DNA from: JAPUDQ01 sp049644865
Lineage (GTDB): Bacteria; Patescibacteriota; Saccharimonadia; Saccharimonadales; Saccharimonadaceae
Length of the DNA: 33,940 bases
Direction: 5' to 3'
NCBI GenBank assembly: GCA_049644865.1
Contig: JBARSV010000021.1
Span: forward strand, 1 to 33,940
Part shown: one piece after another, positions 1 through 8,239 of the stretch
How the letters are laid out: each line of letters starts with the position of its first letter
Position numbering within the stretch: position 1 is the stretch's first letter
Translations under genes and position numbers: made by a program
Notes under the pieces: generated by a model
The model's database searches: none
What the model saw: the letters and a program-made list of their open reading frames with translations, nothing else
What the model was told of the DNA's origin: nothing

Positions 1-144
1 CCGAAGTTTTGCAAACTTCAGCGCAAACCTACTAGCGGGACTTATTGCCTACCAATTACAACCGAAAAAGCCAAGTATCCGGGTACCGAGGATGTTATTG
101 TTGGAGGCTTAGGTCGGGTTGGGGTTATGATAGTATATGAGTAA
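1..144 (+). CDS. 3' end of an unidentified protein (partial)
   Basis: Frame 1 is open from the window edge to TAA at 142-144, giving the last 47 residues of a protein that ends in a Gly/Val-rich tail (DVIVGGLGRVGVMIVYE). The stop lies 14 bases before the next start, and the Shine-Dalgarno sequence of that gene follows directly, as expected for an operon. I do not recognise the family. A hairpin at 3-19 looks like a tRNA anticodon arm, but no T-arm follows, so I read the stretch as coding. Confidence 0.5.
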   Translation, partial: PKFCKLQRKPTSGTYCLPITTEKAKYPGTEDVIVGGLGRVGVMIVYE

Positions 145-158
145 TATCAAGGAGACGC

Positions 159-983
159 ATGAACAACAAACCAATGGTACCTGTATCACCAACTCAAACA
201 TCAGTACAGCCACCGATGACGCCACCCAAAAAACCGATTATTTCAAAACTGACGCTTATCATACTCTTGGCCGCTGCAATCATTGCGGCGGGATTGCTGT
301 GGTGGCTCACGCTGAACCAACCGACTGCAATTGATACAAATCAACCTGTTACGACATCAAACGCACCGAAACCAACGCCGGCAGAACCAGCGACTCAAGA
401 ACCAAGCAGCATTAAATGCCCTGCAGGCAAAACTGCCTTTGCTAGCGCAAGCTTTGGCATGAAGTTTTGTTATCCAAGCGATTGGGGCGAAGCATCAGTG
501 CAAGATGCCAAACTGGCAGCCAGCGACACTGGCTACCGTCAAGTTGTTAAATTTGCTGACATGCCGCTGGTGCAGGTGGGTGGCGTCAGTGATGACTGGA
601 CAACCACCGTCGGTCGCGACGGTATTTGCTTTGACCCGAACAACCAAGTGCCGCCACTCAGTAGCTACAACACCAGCTGGCACGGTCAAGTCGGTAGTGG
701 TGCCAGCCTCGAATTTGCGACCCGCTCTATCGCCAGCTCGGCCGGTGGCTATGCCATGACCGAAGAAGTATCAAACATCTTACAGTCAGGTGTCTGCATG
801 AGAGGCTACAAGGTCATCAACGCCCCGCATTACCGTGTCGGCTCCGCCGCGTTTTATCGTGATTTCGCTGAAGCCTCGGGCATTACCACGCCAGCCCTGC
901 ATGTTGCCGAGCCGAACGTGCTCTTGTCATCACAAATGCGAACAGATTTTGACGCGCTGATGGCCAGCCTGGAGGCGTACTAA
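159..983 (+). CDS. membrane-anchored exported protein, PsbP-like C-terminal region possible
   Basis: 274 residues. A proline-rich cytoplasmic N-terminus is followed by one membrane helix (about residues 29-51), a Thr/Pro/Ala-rich linker (about 55-85) and a globular extracytoplasmic domain with four Cys residues (in KCPAG, KFCYPSDW, GICFDP, GVCMRG). The FCYPSDW segment resembles the YPs.W signature of PsbP/DUF1795-type domains, but the match is short and I treat it as a hint. The start is set by AAGGAGA at 149-155. The bcp start follows one base after the stop, so the two are probably cotranscribed; the paired cysteines and a peroxiredoxin neighbour would suit an extracytoplasmic stress role, which is inference. 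Confidence 0.75.
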   Translation: MNNKPMVPVSPTQTSVQPPMTPPKKPIISKLTLIILLAAAIIAAGLLWWLTLNQPTAIDTNQPVTTSNAPKPTPAEPATQEPSSIKCPAGKTAFASASFGMKFCYPSDWGEASVQDAKLAASDTGYRQVVKFADMPLVQVGGVSDDWTTTVGRDGICFDPNNQVPPLSSYNTSWHGQVGSGASLEFATRSIASSAGGYAMTEEVSNILQSGVCMRGYKVINAPHYRVGSAAFYRDFAEASGITTPALHVAEPNVLLSSQMRTDFDALMASLEAY

Positions 984-984
984 T

Positions 985-1449
985 ATGACAAATGTTCCCT
1001 ACCCGGCACCTGATTTTTCACTAGTCGGCGATGACGACGCCCGCCATGGCCTGGCCGACTATCGCGGCAACTGGTTGGTGCTGTATTTTTACCCCAAAGA
1101 CGACACCCCAGGTTGTACGATTGAGGCCTGTAGTTTGCGTGATGCACATGATGACCTGCAGAGAAATGGCGTGAAAGTCGTCGGTGTTTCGATGGATACT
1201 CCAGACGAACACCGGGCTTTCAAGGCAAAATATCATCTCGATTTTACATTGCTGTCTGATCCTGACGGCGAGACCGTTCGTGCGTATGGGGCCTGGGGTA
1301 AAAAGATGTTTGGTATTGAGGGCATACAGCGCAAGACATTTGTCATCGATTCACAGGGTCAGGTGCGTAAAGTCTATGGTCGAGTAACGCCACTTGGCCA
1401 TGGCGAGCAAATACGTCGTGATGTGGCGAGTTTGAAGACCACCGATTAA
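985..1449 (+). CDS. bcp: thiol peroxidase, Bcp/PrxQ-type peroxiredoxin
   Basis: 154 residues, the usual length of Bcp (thioredoxin-dependent reduction of H2O2 and organic hydroperoxides in the cytoplasm). The motif PKDDTPGCTIEAC gives a peroxidatic Cys44 and a resolving Cys49 five residues later, the PrxQ spacing. VVGVSMDTPDEHRAFKAKY and LLSDPDG are typical family blocks. GGAGG at about 970-974 serves as ribosome binding site. It ends eight bases before the convergent end of the acyltransferase gene. Confidence 0.95.
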   Translation: MTNVPYPAPDFSLVGDDDARHGLADYRGNWLVLYFYPKDDTPGCTIEACSLRDAHDDLQRNGVKVVGVSMDTPDEHRAFKAKYHLDFTLLSDPDGETVRAYGAWGKKMFGIEGIQRKTFVIDSQGQVRKVYGRVTPLGHGEQIRRDVASLKTTD

Positions 1450-1457
1450 GGTATTTT

Positions 1458-2588
1458 CTATTGTGGCAGTAGTCGATGCACGTAGCGCTGAGTCGTTAAG
1501 AATCGAATTGCGACTACGGCGCCGAGTGCAATGAGTAGATTGTATGTGTGTATAGTACTAGTCGGAACAAATAATTGAACGGGTATCAGCGCAAGAGATT
1601 GCAGCGTGTAGGCAGTTAGCGAGTACGTGCCGAGTGGGGTGAGTAGCCAACGGAGATACCGTTCAATAAGTGGTTTGACAAGATGCATTAGCGACAGTAG
1701 ACCGGTAAACCAGATAAATGATAGCGCGACACGGCCAACGGCAAGCGGGTCTTTGGTGAACCAAATATCCAACCAGCTTCTTACTGAGACGTAGGCATCG
1801 CGGCTAAAATACGATTGACCCGACTCGACTCGTTCCCACCCCAGTACCCAAAAATAACTAAGTATCATCGTGCTTATCATAGTACCTATACTCACAAACA
1901 TGATGATTGTTTTGAGTCGTGGTCGCGCTCGTATGTAGTCAAGTATCGTTTCAAAATGCCAACCGATCGTCGCCGCCATGAAAAATAAAAATTGCCATTG
2001 CAGCGCGGCTTCAGGTTCGCTTACAGTGAGAGATAGAGCGTAGACAGACGTACTGGCTATTGGTACAAGCCACCATCTTCCACAGCGAAAGGCGAGTATA
2101 GCAAGCGGCGCGACGAGCAGCATCATCCAGTACAGCCGCAGGAAATATATCCAGTCGAATACGTACTGTTGTGTGAGTACTTGCCAGATGTAGGTAAGGC
2201 CCGACGTATCGGGCAATTTTGGCAAGAGCTGTGGGTCATAGACCGCAAATTGCATGATAATAACAGCTATAAACGTAACAATAACTGACCATAGATATAA
2301 TTTTGCCGCTCTTCGTATGAGCATACGGCTGAGTGTGTGAAATGATTGTTTGAGACCTTTGCGACCACGCAGATAACCGATAAGAAGACCCGAGATAATA
2401 AAAAACCCTTCGGCTGCCGATACCCATAATCGACCTTCCCCTGTGAGGTAACTGAGGGGGTTTGGCCAACGCTGAACGTGGTCGATGATAATGACGATAA
2501 TGAAAAAGCCTCGCAAGAAATCGAGTTCATGTATGCGGCGTTTGTTCGGCTGATGCGGTCGATGCTCAGGTGAAATAGTATGACTCAT
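1458..2588 (-). CDS. OpgC/acyltransferase-3-like integral membrane protein
   Basis: 376 residues with about ten hydrophobic segments. The N-terminal block RRIHELDFLRGFFIIVIIID followed by H is the D-x-x-R-G opening of OpgC and related acyltransferase-3 membrane proteins, which move acyl groups such as succinyl onto periplasmic or cell-surface glycans. FIISGLLIGYLRGR and LIRRAAKLYLW fit the same family. It starts 18 bases after the gatD stop on the same strand, so murT, gatD and this gene probably form one operon, suggesting a cell-envelope acylation role (inference). No clear Shine-Dalgarno sequence precedes the ATG. Confidence 0.8.
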   Translation of the reverse strand: MSHTISPEHRPHQPNKRRIHELDFLRGFFIIVIIIDHVQRWPNPLSYLTGEGRLWVSAAEGFFIISGLLIGYLRGRKGLKQSFHTLSRMLIRRAAKLYLWSVIVTFIAVIIMQFAVYDPQLLPKLPDTSGLTYIWQVLTQQYVFDWIYFLRLYWMMLLVAPLAILAFRCGRWWLVPIASTSVYALSLTVSEPEAALQWQFLFFMAATIGWHFETILDYIRARPRLKTIIMFVSIGTMISTMILSYFWVLGWERVESGQSYFSRDAYVSVRSWLDIWFTKDPLAVGRVALSFIWFTGLLSLMHLVKPLIERYLRWLLTPLGTYSLTAYTLQSLALIPVQLFVPTSTIHTYNLLIALGAVVAIRFLTTQRYVHRLLPQ

Positions 2589-2606
2589 ATCGTACGATTA
2601 CCTAGA

Positions 2607-3335
2607 CTATCGCGGTCTCGCGCTAGCGATACGTCGTGCTTCATCGGCAAAATGATCATCGATAACACCCGGTTCAAAACTACCATATCGGTGCAAGGCG
2701 GCATATTCGAGAAGTGCATCTGCGAAAACAGGATTTTTAGGCAATAGTGAACCATGCATGTAACTGCCGAAGACACGTTTATAGACCGCCCCTTCGGTCT
2801 TATCTTTGCCGTTATTGCCGTCGCCGCGAACAACTTTACCGAAGGATTGCTGCGAGTCACCGAGTACTGTCATGCCACTGTGATTTTCATAACCAATCAT
2901 CTCGGCGTAGGTTGTTTGGGTAACAATATTGCCGATCATTCGCCGGTCGCCACCATAGGTTTCGATATCGAATAGTCCGATGCCACGGATTTGTTCGCCA
3001 TCTTTGGTCTGGAAAAAATGCCCAAATAATTGATATAACCCGCAGATCATCAGCATGGGTACGTGCTGGTCGGCGAGGCGTTTTATGTCAGGGCCGATAC
3101 GCAGCAGGTCGTCTTGAATGACGCTCTGTCCACTGTCTTGGCCACCGCCACCGATGATGATGTCGATATCACGAGGAAGTGGTTTACCGGGATATTGGCT
3201 GACGACACTCATATCGTAGCCGTGCCATTTGGCACGCTGTACGAGTGTTAAGACGTTGCCCCAGTCGCCGTAGATGTTCATTTGCTGCGGGTACAGATGA
3301 AGCAAGGTTAGCTGGCGAGGTATCGGCTTAGGCAT
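2607..3335 (-). CDS. gatD: lipid II isoglutaminyl synthase, glutaminase subunit GatD
   Basis: 242 residues of a CobB/CobQ-like class I glutamine amidotransferase. GGGGQDSGQ, the nucleophile loop MLMICGLYQLFG (Cys98) and GSYMHGSLLPKNP (His194) match GatD, which supplies ammonia to MurT for amidating the D-glutamate of lipid II stem peptides. The gene overlaps the 3' end of murT by 8 bases, the coupling expected for a stoichiometric complex. The length and both catalytic residues are intact. Confidence 0.95.
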   Translation of the reverse strand: MPKPIPRQLTLLHLYPQQMNIYGDWGNVLTLVQRAKWHGYDMSVVSQYPGKPLPRDIDIIIGGGGQDSGQSVIQDDLLRIGPDIKRLADQHVPMLMICGLYQLFGHFFQTKDGEQIRGIGLFDIETYGGDRRMIGNIVTQTTYAEMIGYENHSGMTVLGDSQQSFGKVVRGDGNNGKDKTEGAVYKRVFGSYMHGSLLPKNPVFADALLEYAALHRYGSFEPGVIDDHFADEARRIASARPR

Positions 3336-4617
3336 CGATATCCTCCAATACGTATCGTGACTGTAGTTGCTTACGGATTGCCATCATAGCAGTATAGGTG
3401 CAGTAGATGCGTCGAGCCTCAGGCTTGCCAGACAATAATTGATTGACGGCTTGCGATAGCGACGTATTGACAGTACCGACATCAACATCATCGTACTGCA
3501 GACGGAGGGCCATATCGTAGGCGCGAATACCACTGACGACATCAACATGCTTGAGGGCTGTGAACGATACATCCCACAACCATGACATGTCACGGCCATC
3601 TGCATAATTGTCGTTGATCGCGATCATAGTACGAGCTGGTCGCGGAGTGTATGACTGCAGCGCTAGGCGGAAACCTGCCGGGTTTTTCACCAGTATTATT
3701 TCGAGTGGTTTGCCATCGACTTCAATTGCCTCACCTCGACCAAACGCTGGACGAGCGGTAGCGAGAGAATTGAGTAACCAAGTCACGTCAGCTGCGTCTT
3801 CACCTAGGATAGATCGTGTGAGGGCAAGAGCGGCAGCGGCATTTTGGGCGTTGTAGATACCGTCGATTTTGAGCGTTTTTTTCGGTAGTGTTTTGGTGCC
3901 AAAAGCGAAGGTTGCGCTGCGACCTGATAATTTTTCTAGCACGACATCGCTGTTAGTGATGTGCGGCAGTGACTGGCGGGCTAATGGAGTGCCATAGAGG
4001 TCTTGGTCGCTAGGGAATACTGACTTGAGCTCATCGCTCAGGCCAAAATAGCGAAGTTTGACAGTCGTCGGCAGTGTACTTCCGATAGCGCGAACCAGTG
4101 GGTCATCACGATTGAGGACTACTCCCTCGATGGTGGCATCGGCAACTTTTTGAAGCAGCTTTGCCGTGTGGTCGATCTCGCCGAAGCGGTCAAGTTGGTC
4201 GCGCATGACATTGAGTAACAGGCTGAATCGTGGTCGAATCAATGTGACGAAGTGAGCTGCGTAGGCCTCGTCGAGTTCGAGTACAGCAATATCAGCATCA
4301 AGCATACCGTGGTCATTGGTTTCGGAGAGTATGCTGGCGATGATACCCCTGGTAAAATTGCTGCCGGTGCGGTTAGTAAAGACACGATAGCCATGATCGT
4401 GGAGTAGTTTACAAACAATTTTGGTCGTCGTGGTCTTGCCGTTGGTGCCAGTAATCATGACAACACCCTGTGGCAGCTCACTGAGTACGCGGGCGGCAAA
4501 CTTGGGGTCGAGTTTTTCAACCACGAGCCCAGGGAGCGCTGAACCAGTTCCGCCACGTAAGCGACTAGCATGACGCACGGCTTTGCCGATAGTGACGATA
4601 TGTTTATGCGGAATCAC
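3328..4617 (-). CDS. murT: lipid II isoglutaminyl synthase, Mur-ligase subunit MurT
   Basis: About 430 residues: a Mur-ligase ATPase with P-loop ITGTNGKTTTTK near residues 56-67, LLNVMRDQLDRFGEID, a DGIYNAQNAAAALAL block and a C-terminal DUF1727-type domain (MIAINDNYADGRDMSWLWDV). It activates the alpha-carboxyl of D-Glu in lipid II. Known firmicute MurT proteins carry a four-Cys zinc ribbon in the middle domain; here the corresponding stretch (about residues 175-250) has no Cys, so that ribbon is missing. The frame could start at ATG 4620, but a TATAAT hexamer at 4624-4629 puts transcription start at or near GTG 4617, which I prefer as a leaderless start. Confidence 0.94.
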   Translation of the reverse strand: MIPHKHIVTIGKAVRHASRLRGGTGSALPGLVVEKLDPKFAARVLSELPQGVVMITGTNGKTTTTKIVCKLLHDHGYRVFTNRTGSNFTRGIIASILSETNDHGMLDADIAVLELDEAYAAHFVTLIRPRFSLLLNVMRDQLDRFGEIDHTAKLLQKVADATIEGVVLNRDDPLVRAIGSTLPTTVKLRYFGLSDELKSVFPSDQDLYGTPLARQSLPHITNSDVVLEKLSGRSATFAFGTKTLPKKTLKIDGIYNAQNAAAALALTRSILGEDAADVTWLLNSLATARPAFGRGEAIEVDGKPLEIILVKNPAGFRLALQSYTPRPARTMIAINDNYADGRDMSWLWDVSFTALKHVDVVSGIRAYDMALRLQYDDVDVGTVNTSLSQAVNQLLSGKPEARRIYCTYTAMMAIRKQLQSRYVLEDIDA

Positions 4618-4623
4618 CATACT

Positions 4624-4629
4624 ATTATA
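4624..4629 (-). promoter_or_regulatory. -10 hexamer of murT-gatD operon
   Basis: Reading the minus strand, TATAAT ends six bases before GTG 4617, so the transcript probably begins at the start codon (leaderless). Confidence 0.6.
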
Positions 4630-4673
4630 CCGCGATATTCTTTCGACAAAATATACATATTACACCATATTCC

Positions 4674-4704
4674 AATTCCCTAGGAGCCAGGCTCCTAGGG
4701 AATT
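4674..4704. repeat. perfect 15-bp inverted repeat in divergent promoter region
   Basis: AATTCCCTAGGAGCC and its exact complement are separated by one base. It lies between the divergent murT and small-membrane-protein genes, not after a gene end, and has no T-tract, so it is not an ordinary terminator. It could be an operator or a remnant of a small mobile element. Confidence 0.85.
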
Positions 4705-4764
4705 TGGCTCGTGGGTGCCTCGGCTTAACCGATATTTAGTACCCACTATCTCCTACCCCCTCTC

Positions 4765-4813
4765 CCCCATTTACCATTTACTATCTACTATCTACCATTT
4801 ACCATTTACCATC
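4765..4813. repeat. heptamer tandem repeat, consensus TACYATY
   Basis: Seven consecutive 7-base units: one degenerate (CCCCATT), then TACCATT, TACTATC twice, TACCATT twice and TACCATC. It lies just upstream of the -10 at 4828. A second heptamer array is at 18141-18168. Confidence 0.9.
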
Positions 4814-4827
4814 TCCTCTTTACCGAC

Positions 4828-4833
4828 TACAAT
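4828..4833 (+). promoter_or_regulatory. -10 hexamer for the membrane protein / Clp-like operon
   Basis: TACAAT followed by six bases and then ATG 4840; no Shine-Dalgarno sequence. A leaderless transcript is likely. Confidence 0.6.
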
Positions 4834-4839
4834 AACAAC

Positions 4840-5217
4840 ATGCTTATGGCGTTTTTTTCGTGGTGGTACGGAGAGGGGTGGGGGCGTCAGATGGCTCGCT
4901 CATCTGATCGGATGGTAGGGTTATTGGATATGTTTTCGTTTGATCTGCTGCTGCGAACGCTGTTTCAGCCTTTTCGTCAGATATCATCTGGCGCGGTACA
5001 GGGTTCTCTCAGCGTGCAGATGCAAGCCATCGTCGACAAACTTATCTCGCGGTTTATCGGTGCTATGATTCGTATCGTTATGCTATTTGTTGGCTTACTC
5101 AGTATGATCGTTGTTGGGGTGTTTAGTCTGGCACAGGTCCTTATCTGGCCGCTATTGCCGGCGGCACCACTAATTGGCTTATTGCTGATGACGAGTGGGT
5201 GGTTACCATGGCGATGA
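4840..5217 (+). CDS. small membrane protein upstream of the Clp-like ATPase
   Basis: 125 residues. The N-terminal half is amphipathic and aromatic (FFSWWYGEGW, MFSFDLLLRTLFQPFRQ); two hydrophobic segments lie at about residues 75-95 and 98-118. I do not recognise a named family. The stop TGA (5215-5217) overlaps the start region of the ATPase gene, so the two are translationally coupled and the small protein is a candidate membrane partner of the ATPase (inference). The start follows a -10 hexamer by six bases. Confidence 0.8.
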   Translation: MLMAFFSWWYGEGWGRQMARSSDRMVGLLDMFSFDLLLRTLFQPFRQISSGAVQGSLSVQMQAIVDKLISRFIGAMIRIVMLFVGLLSMIVVGVFSLAQVLIWPLLPAAPLIGLLLMTSGWLPWR

Positions 5218-7592
5218 CATTTGATTATCACGCAACGAGGGCTCGTCATGCACGGCTGGGGAGATTGTTTACTCACTCGATCGTCGTGGTCTTGATCGTG
5301 GCTGGCATTGGGCTTAGCGTATTTGGTGTCATATTGTTACTAATAGCTAGCTCGGTAGGTTGGTTTATGCTCGGCGTGGCGGTTGTACCGTTGGCGGTTG
5401 CCGAATGGGCACGCTATGGATTGACAAATCTTCCCTTGACACCCGGGTCAGGATTTCACGATATTGCCGAGTCAGAGATGCTAGCTCATGTACCGGTTTC
5501 CCCAACCGCTCAACAACTTGCTGATGCTGCTATGCGTGCGCGCAGCGCTCAGTTTTTTGCTGTTCGTTTTGGTCTTGCGCCGACATTTCTGCACGACATG
5601 GTTTCATCAGAGGCCGGCTCAGGACAAGTAGTAATAGACCGTGCCGATGCAATGCGTATTGCAATTGGTGAAAAGCCGCTAACCGGCGGTTTGATTGTCG
5701 CAGCACTTTGTGAAACACAACCGCAATTGGCACAACTATTGCCGCATATGCAAGTCGATGAGCAAGACCTGGCGAGTGGTGTGCGCTGGTACCAGCGACT
5801 GAATCAGTTGATAGAAGACGGCAAGAAACCACGTCGTACAGGTGGCATTGCTCGCGACTGGAGTTTTGGCTATGCTAATACGCTCAATCACTTTGGTGTC
5901 AATATAAGTGATCGTGTAGCCCACGGTGGTTTGCTTCACGTGCGGCTTGATTCGCACGGTACAGCACTCAAATACATGATTGATACATTTGGTAGCAACG
6001 GCCGTCAAAACGTTACGCTTATCGGTCCGCTTGGCGCAGGCAAAAGTACAGTCGTTCATGCTTTTGCCGAGAGTTTACTTGCCGCCGATAGTACAGTGCC
6101 GAGCACGTTAAAGTTTCGGCAAGTGATCAGTCTCGATGCGAGCTCGATTATTAGTAGCGCTCGGTCGCGCAGCGAACTCGAAAAGTTGGTCAATCAGTTA
6201 CTGGTCGAAGCGTATAAAGCCAAGAATATTATCTTATGCCTCGACGACGCCCAGCTCTTTCTCGAAGATCGGCCTGGTTCGGTCGATCTCAGCTCTATCC
6301 TCATGCCGGTGATCGAGGGTGGTGGTATACGCATGATACTGACCATGGACGAGCAGCGCTATTTGCAGATTGCACAACGTAGCCCAAGCCTCGGGTCACT
6401 GCTCAATCGCGTCAGTATACCACCCGCCACAGAGGCCGAGAGTTTGATGGTCATGCAAGACCAATTGATCATGGCTGAATTTAACCGCAGGGTGACCTAC
6501 ATGTATCAGTCGCTGCGCGAGGCGTATCGACTGAGTGAACGTTATATGCATGATGTGTCGCAGCCGGGTAAATCGGTTCGTTTGCTCGAACAAGCAGCGG
6601 CCTATGCGGAGAACGGGCTGGTCACCGCCGCCTCTGTTGTACGAGCAGTTGAAGAGACGAATGGGGTGAAAGTTGGTCGAGTCGATACCGGTGAAGAGCG
6701 TGATAAGTTGCTCAATCTTGAGAAGCTTATTCATGAGCGTATGATCAATCAAACTAGGGCAGTGAGCGTGGTTAGTGATGCACTGAGACGAGCGCGTGCC
6801 GGAGTACGCAACGAGTCGCGACCGATCGGAACATTTCTCTTCTTGGGCCCGACCGGTGTAGGGAAGACGGAGCTGAGCAAGGCCCTGGCTGATGTGTATT
6901 TTGGCGGTGAGGATCGCTTGGTGCGTCTCGATCTCAACGAGTATGTTCGAAGTGAAGATGTGGCGCGATTGATCGCTGACGGTGCGGTTGATCCGCACAG
7001 TCTGACGGCCAGTATCATGAAGCAGCCATTTTCGGTGGTACTACTCGATGAGATAGAGAAGGCTCATCCGCAGGTACTGACGACGCTACTACAGCTGCTC
7101 GACGAAGGCATACTCCGCGACATCAACAACCGCGAGGTCAGTTTCCGCGATGCTATCGTGATTGCCACTAGCAATGCCGGTGCCAATACCATCCGCGAGC
7201 TCATCGACAAAGGTTATGAGCTCGAGCAAATCGAACAAGAGTTTATCAATAAGCTTATCGATACCCAGCAATTTCGGCCCGAGTTTCTCAACCGGTTCGA
7301 CGAGATCGTGCTGTTTCGCCCGCTCAAACCTGACGAACTCGCTCAGGTAGTCAAGCTCATGATCGCAGGTGTCAATAAAACACTCGAACCGCAAAAGATA
7401 ACTGTGCAACTAGAAGACGCCGCTGCCGAGAAACTGGCTACCGTGGGCTACGATCCGCGCCTCGGTGCCCGCCCGATGCGCCGTGTCGTCCAGCGCAGCG
7501 TCGAAAACTTGATCGCAAAGCGTCTTCTCGAAGGCTCTGCGCAGCCAGGCGACACGATTACAATTACCGAAGCTGATATCCAGACGAGTTGA
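5208..7592 (+). CDS. membrane-anchored double-AAA+ ATPase, Clp/Hsp100-like
   Basis: About 794 residues. Two adjacent membrane helices (about residues 22-68) precede a Clp-N-like helical region (about 90-190) and two AAA+ modules. Module 1 has Walker A GPLGAGKST near residue 273 and a Walker B ending LCLDDAQLF, with Asp-Ala where an active enzyme has Asp-Glu, so it may bind but hydrolyse poorly. Module 2 has GPTGVGKTE near residue 546, VVLLDEIEKA and the sensor-2 block DPRLGARPMRR of ClpA/B/C. It probably unfolds or remodels proteins at the membrane; no ClpP gene is in the window. ATG 5208 and ATG 5214 (an ATGA overlap with the upstream stop) are both plausible starts; the GTG at 5199 is less so. 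Confidence 0.9.
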   Translation: MAMTFDYHATRARHARLGRLFTHSIVVVLIVAGIGLSVFGVILLLIASSVGWFMLGVAVVPLAVAEWARYGLTNLPLTPGSGFHDIAESEMLAHVPVSPTAQQLADAAMRARSAQFFAVRFGLAPTFLHDMVSSEAGSGQVVIDRADAMRIAIGEKPLTGGLIVAALCETQPQLAQLLPHMQVDEQDLASGVRWYQRLNQLIEDGKKPRRTGGIARDWSFGYANTLNHFGVNISDRVAHGGLLHVRLDSHGTALKYMIDTFGSNGRQNVTLIGPLGAGKSTVVHAFAESLLAADSTVPSTLKFRQVISLDASSIISSARSRSELEKLVNQLLVEAYKAKNIILCLDDAQLFLEDRPGSVDLSSILMPVIEGGGIRMILTMDEQRYLQIAQRSPSLGSLLNRVSIPPATEAESLMVMQDQLIMAEFNRRVTYMYQSLREAYRLSERYMHDVSQPGKSVRLLEQAAAYAENGLVTAASVVRAVEETNGVKVGRVDTGEERDKLLNLEKLIHERMINQTRAVSVVSDALRRARAGVRNESRPIGTFLFLGPTGVGKTELSKALADVYFGGEDRLVRLDLNEYVRSEDVARLIADGAVDPHSLTASIMKQPFSVVLLDEIEKAHPQVLTTLLQLLDEGILRDINNREVSFRDAIVIATSNAGANTIRELIDKGYELEQIEQEFINKLIDTQQFRPEFLNRFDEIVLFRPLKPDELAQVVKLMIAGVNKTLEPQKITVQLEDAAAEKLATVGYDPRLGARPMRRVVQRSVENLIAKRLLEGSAQPGDTITITEADIQTS

Positions 7593-7597
7593 TCTGT

Positions 7598-7603
7598 TAT
7601 AAT
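7598..7603 (+). promoter_or_regulatory. -10 hexamer of tRNA-Gly
   Basis: TATAAT nine bases before the tRNA 5' end and five bases after the stop codon of the ATPase gene. Confidence 0.6.
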
Positions 7604-7612
7604 AATCTCATT

Positions 7613-7687
7613 GCGGGATTCGTATAACGGTTAATATGGAAGTTTTCCAAACTTCAGACAGGGTTTCGACTACCCTATCCCGCACCA
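7613..7687 (+). tRNA. tRNA-Gly(TCC), CCA encoded
   Basis: The acceptor stem GCGGGAT pairs with ATCCCGC, the anticodon arm is GAAGT-TTTCCAA-ACTTC, the T-arm is AGGGT-TTCGACT-ACCCT, and CCA is encoded. The next gene starts 12 bases after CCA on the same strand. Confidence 0.97.
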
Positions 7688-7699
7688 CGTAAAGAATCT

Positions 7700-8239
7700 A
7701 TGATCACATTTATTACTGGCAACCCTGGGAAACTTGAAGAGCTGAGACGGATATTTCCAGCCCATATGGAGCTGACACACCAAGCGTTGGAGCTCGACGA
7801 GATACAGAGTCTTGATATGCATGAGATCGTTGCGCATAAACTACGACAGGCATATGCACGTGTGGGCGGACCTGTCATGGTTGAGGATGTATCGGCCGAA
7901 CTTGATTCTCTCAATGGCTTGCCTGGGCCATTTGTAAAATTTTTTATGAAACGTATGGGTGATGACGCGTTGTATAAAATCGGTGCAGTTGATGACTCAG
8001 TGCGGATCGTTTGTACGATGGGATATTATAACGGTCGACAGGAAATTATCGTCGACGGCATCATGACTGGTACGGTGGTTGCCCCACGGGGCGAAGATGG
8101 CTTTGGGTTTGATCCGACGATTGTGCCCGATGGCTACACACAAACAATTGCCGAACTTGGTACTGACGTAAAGGACACTATATCGCATCGGCGCAAAGCA
8201 TGTGACGCGATGGGTAAGAGTTTACGGCAGATACTTTAA
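7700..8239 (+). CDS. rdgB: HAM1/RdgB-type non-canonical purine NTP pyrophosphatase
   Basis: 179 residues. TGNPGKLEE at the N-terminus, VEDVSAELDSLNGLPGPFVK in the middle and GFGFDPTIVPDG followed by TISHRRKACDAM are the three conserved blocks of the ITPA/HAM1 family, which hydrolyses (d)ITP and XTP to monophosphates. It is slightly shorter than RdgB (about 195). There is no Shine-Dalgarno sequence; the ATG is 12 bases after the CCA of tRNA-Gly, so RNase processing of a common transcript could set the mRNA 5' end. It ends in a 4-base convergent overlap with the ATP-grasp gene. Confidence 0.93.
   Translation: MITFITGNPGKLEELRRIFPAHMELTHQALELDEIQSLDMHEIVAHKLRQAYARVGGPVMVEDVSAELDSLNGLPGPFVKFFMKRMGDDALYKIGAVDDSVRIVCTMGYYNGRQEIIVDGIMTGTVVAPRGEDGFGFDPTIVPDGYTQTIAELGTDVKDTISHRRKACDAMGKSLRQIL

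Noticed and set aside
3..19. tRNA anticodon-arm-like hairpin at the window start
   Set aside because: No T-arm or acceptor follows, and the stretch is an uninterrupted coding frame ending at a stop next to the following gene's ribosome binding site.
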